Part shown: positions 6,034 to 6,572 of the stretch, piece by piece
Numbering within the stretch: position 1 is the first letter of the stretch
Layout of the letters: each line of letters starts with the position of its first letter
Origin: Caldilineae bacterium
Lineage (GTDB): Bacteria; Chloroflexota; Anaerolineae; J102
DNA: 6,572 nucleotides
NCBI GenBank assembly: GCA_011176555.1
Contig: DUEF01000050.1
Location: 1-6,572, forward strand
Reading direction: 5' to 3'
The notes under the pieces: generated by a model
Seen by the model: the letters and a program-made list of their open reading frames with translations, nothing else
Databases searched by the model: none
Told to the model about the DNA's origin: nothing
Translations under genes and position numbers: made by a program

Positions 6034-6572
6034 TTATTGGATATAACCGGCCTCGCGCAGGATCTTGTCGTGCTCCGCAGCGATGGCGTCCATCGCTTCT
6101 TGGGCAGTGCCCTCACCGCCGACGATATAGGCGGTCAGATAACGTTGCGTCACTTCCAGAAGCTGGCCGAATTCGGGGATGTTCCAGAAGTCTTTAACCA
6201 TCTCCATGGTTTCTGCAAACGCACGGTTGTAGGGCGTGGCGTTGAGGAATTCTTCGGATTCGAATACGGCTTTGTTGGTGGTGTAGCCGCCGAATTCCGC
6301 CCACTTGGCCTGAATCTCGTCACTGCCGAACCACTCGAGGAAGTCCATGGACGCTTGCTGGCGCTCGGGGCTGATGTAGGAGATGATGCTGGTGCCCTGA
6401 CCACCCAAGGCAGCGCCGCGATCACCATTGGGGCCGGCGGGATTGGCGAAGAAACCCATCTTGTCGTAGTAATCCGGGTTGGTTCCGGGATTGACCAACG
6501 CCGGGAAGAAGGCGAAGTAGTTCATGCCCATCACCGCCTGACCACCGATCAAAGCATCGTTGACTTCGGCGA
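6034..6572 (-). CDS. Extracellular sugar-binding protein of an ABC importer, C-terminal part
   Basis: The last 178 residues of a solute-binding protein; the start lies beyond the right window edge, and the frame is open to base 6572. Such proteins capture a sugar outside the membrane and deliver it to the permease pair. Seen: a stretch reading ALIGGQAVMGMNYF, the 'gkaAM' segment near the hinge of family-1 (SBP_bac_1-like) binding proteins. Then come a GQGTSIISYISPERQQASMDF region, in which members of this group have the 'glaIs..s.n.eaA..Fi.f' helix, and a helical C-terminus with aromatic and acidic residues ending EAGYIQ before TAA. No signal peptide or lipobox can be judged because the N-terminus is missing. 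A TTG near 6550-6552 is an internal Leu codon, not a start: the frame continues upstream without a stop, and the conserved hinge segment would otherwise be cut. It is the first gene seen of the operon. The ligand is unknown. Confidence 0.88.
   Translation of the reverse strand, partial: AEVNDALIGGQAVMGMNYFAFFPALVNPGTNPDYYDKMGFFANPAGPNGDRGAALGGQGTSIISYISPERQQASMDFLEWFGSDEIQAKWAEFGGYTTNKAVFESEEFLNATPYNRAFAETMEMVKDFWNIPEFGQLLEVTQRYLTAYIVGGEGTAQEAMDAIAAEHDKILREAGYIQ

Overview
The window is a single block of seven collinear genes, all on the minus strand, so transcription runs from high to low coordinates. In that order they are: the C-terminal part of a family-1 type sugar-binding lipoprotein/solute-binding protein (cut by the right window edge), two MalF/MalG-type permeases, two different MalK/UgpC-like ATPases in tandem, and two TIM-barrel enzymes of the sugar phosphate isomerase/epimerase (AP-endonuclease-2) superfamily. 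Gaps are 113, 3, 21, -4 (ATGA overlap), 48 and 13 bases. Nearly every gene has a recognisable Shine-Dalgarno sequence, so this looks like one operon for import and first processing of a sugar or sugar derivative. Its promoter and any regulator lie outside the window.

Region by region: 6034-6572 is the binding protein. 5921-6033 is the only sizeable gap and holds a strong 12-bp stem-loop. 3950-5920 holds the two permeases, each with an EAA loop for docking an ATPase. 1764-3928 holds the two ATPases, both with complete nucleotide-binding motifs, which suggests a heterodimeric motor. 867-1715 is a D-tagatose/D-psicose 3-epimerase-family enzyme with all metal and catalytic residues. 8-853 is a second, divergent TIM-barrel enzyme of the same superfamily, substrate unknown. 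Bases 1-7 hold nothing recognisable.

The likely division of labour is: the binding protein captures the solute outside the membrane, the permease pair moves it, the ATPase pair powers transport, and the two TIM-barrel enzymes rearrange the imported ketose or keto-sugar inside the cell. The substrate cannot be read from the sequence. Two ATPases beside one permease pair recalls the rhizobial GlpS/GlpT glycerol-3-phosphate importer and is also common in Chloroflexota sugar importers.

The organism is a bacterium of moderately high GC content (estimated by eye). The protein style (tandem ATPases, an Arg in place of the EAA-loop Gly, Q-loop FVFQFYALYP) would fit Chloroflexota (Anaerolineae/Caldilineae-like), but this is a weak inference and other phyla are possible. 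I see no mobile element, CRISPR array, tRNA, rRNA or pseudogene, and no clear sign of a wholly novel system. The points of interest are the intercistronic hairpin, the paired ATPases, the paired epimerases, the permease EAA-loop substitution and an enlarged permease loop.
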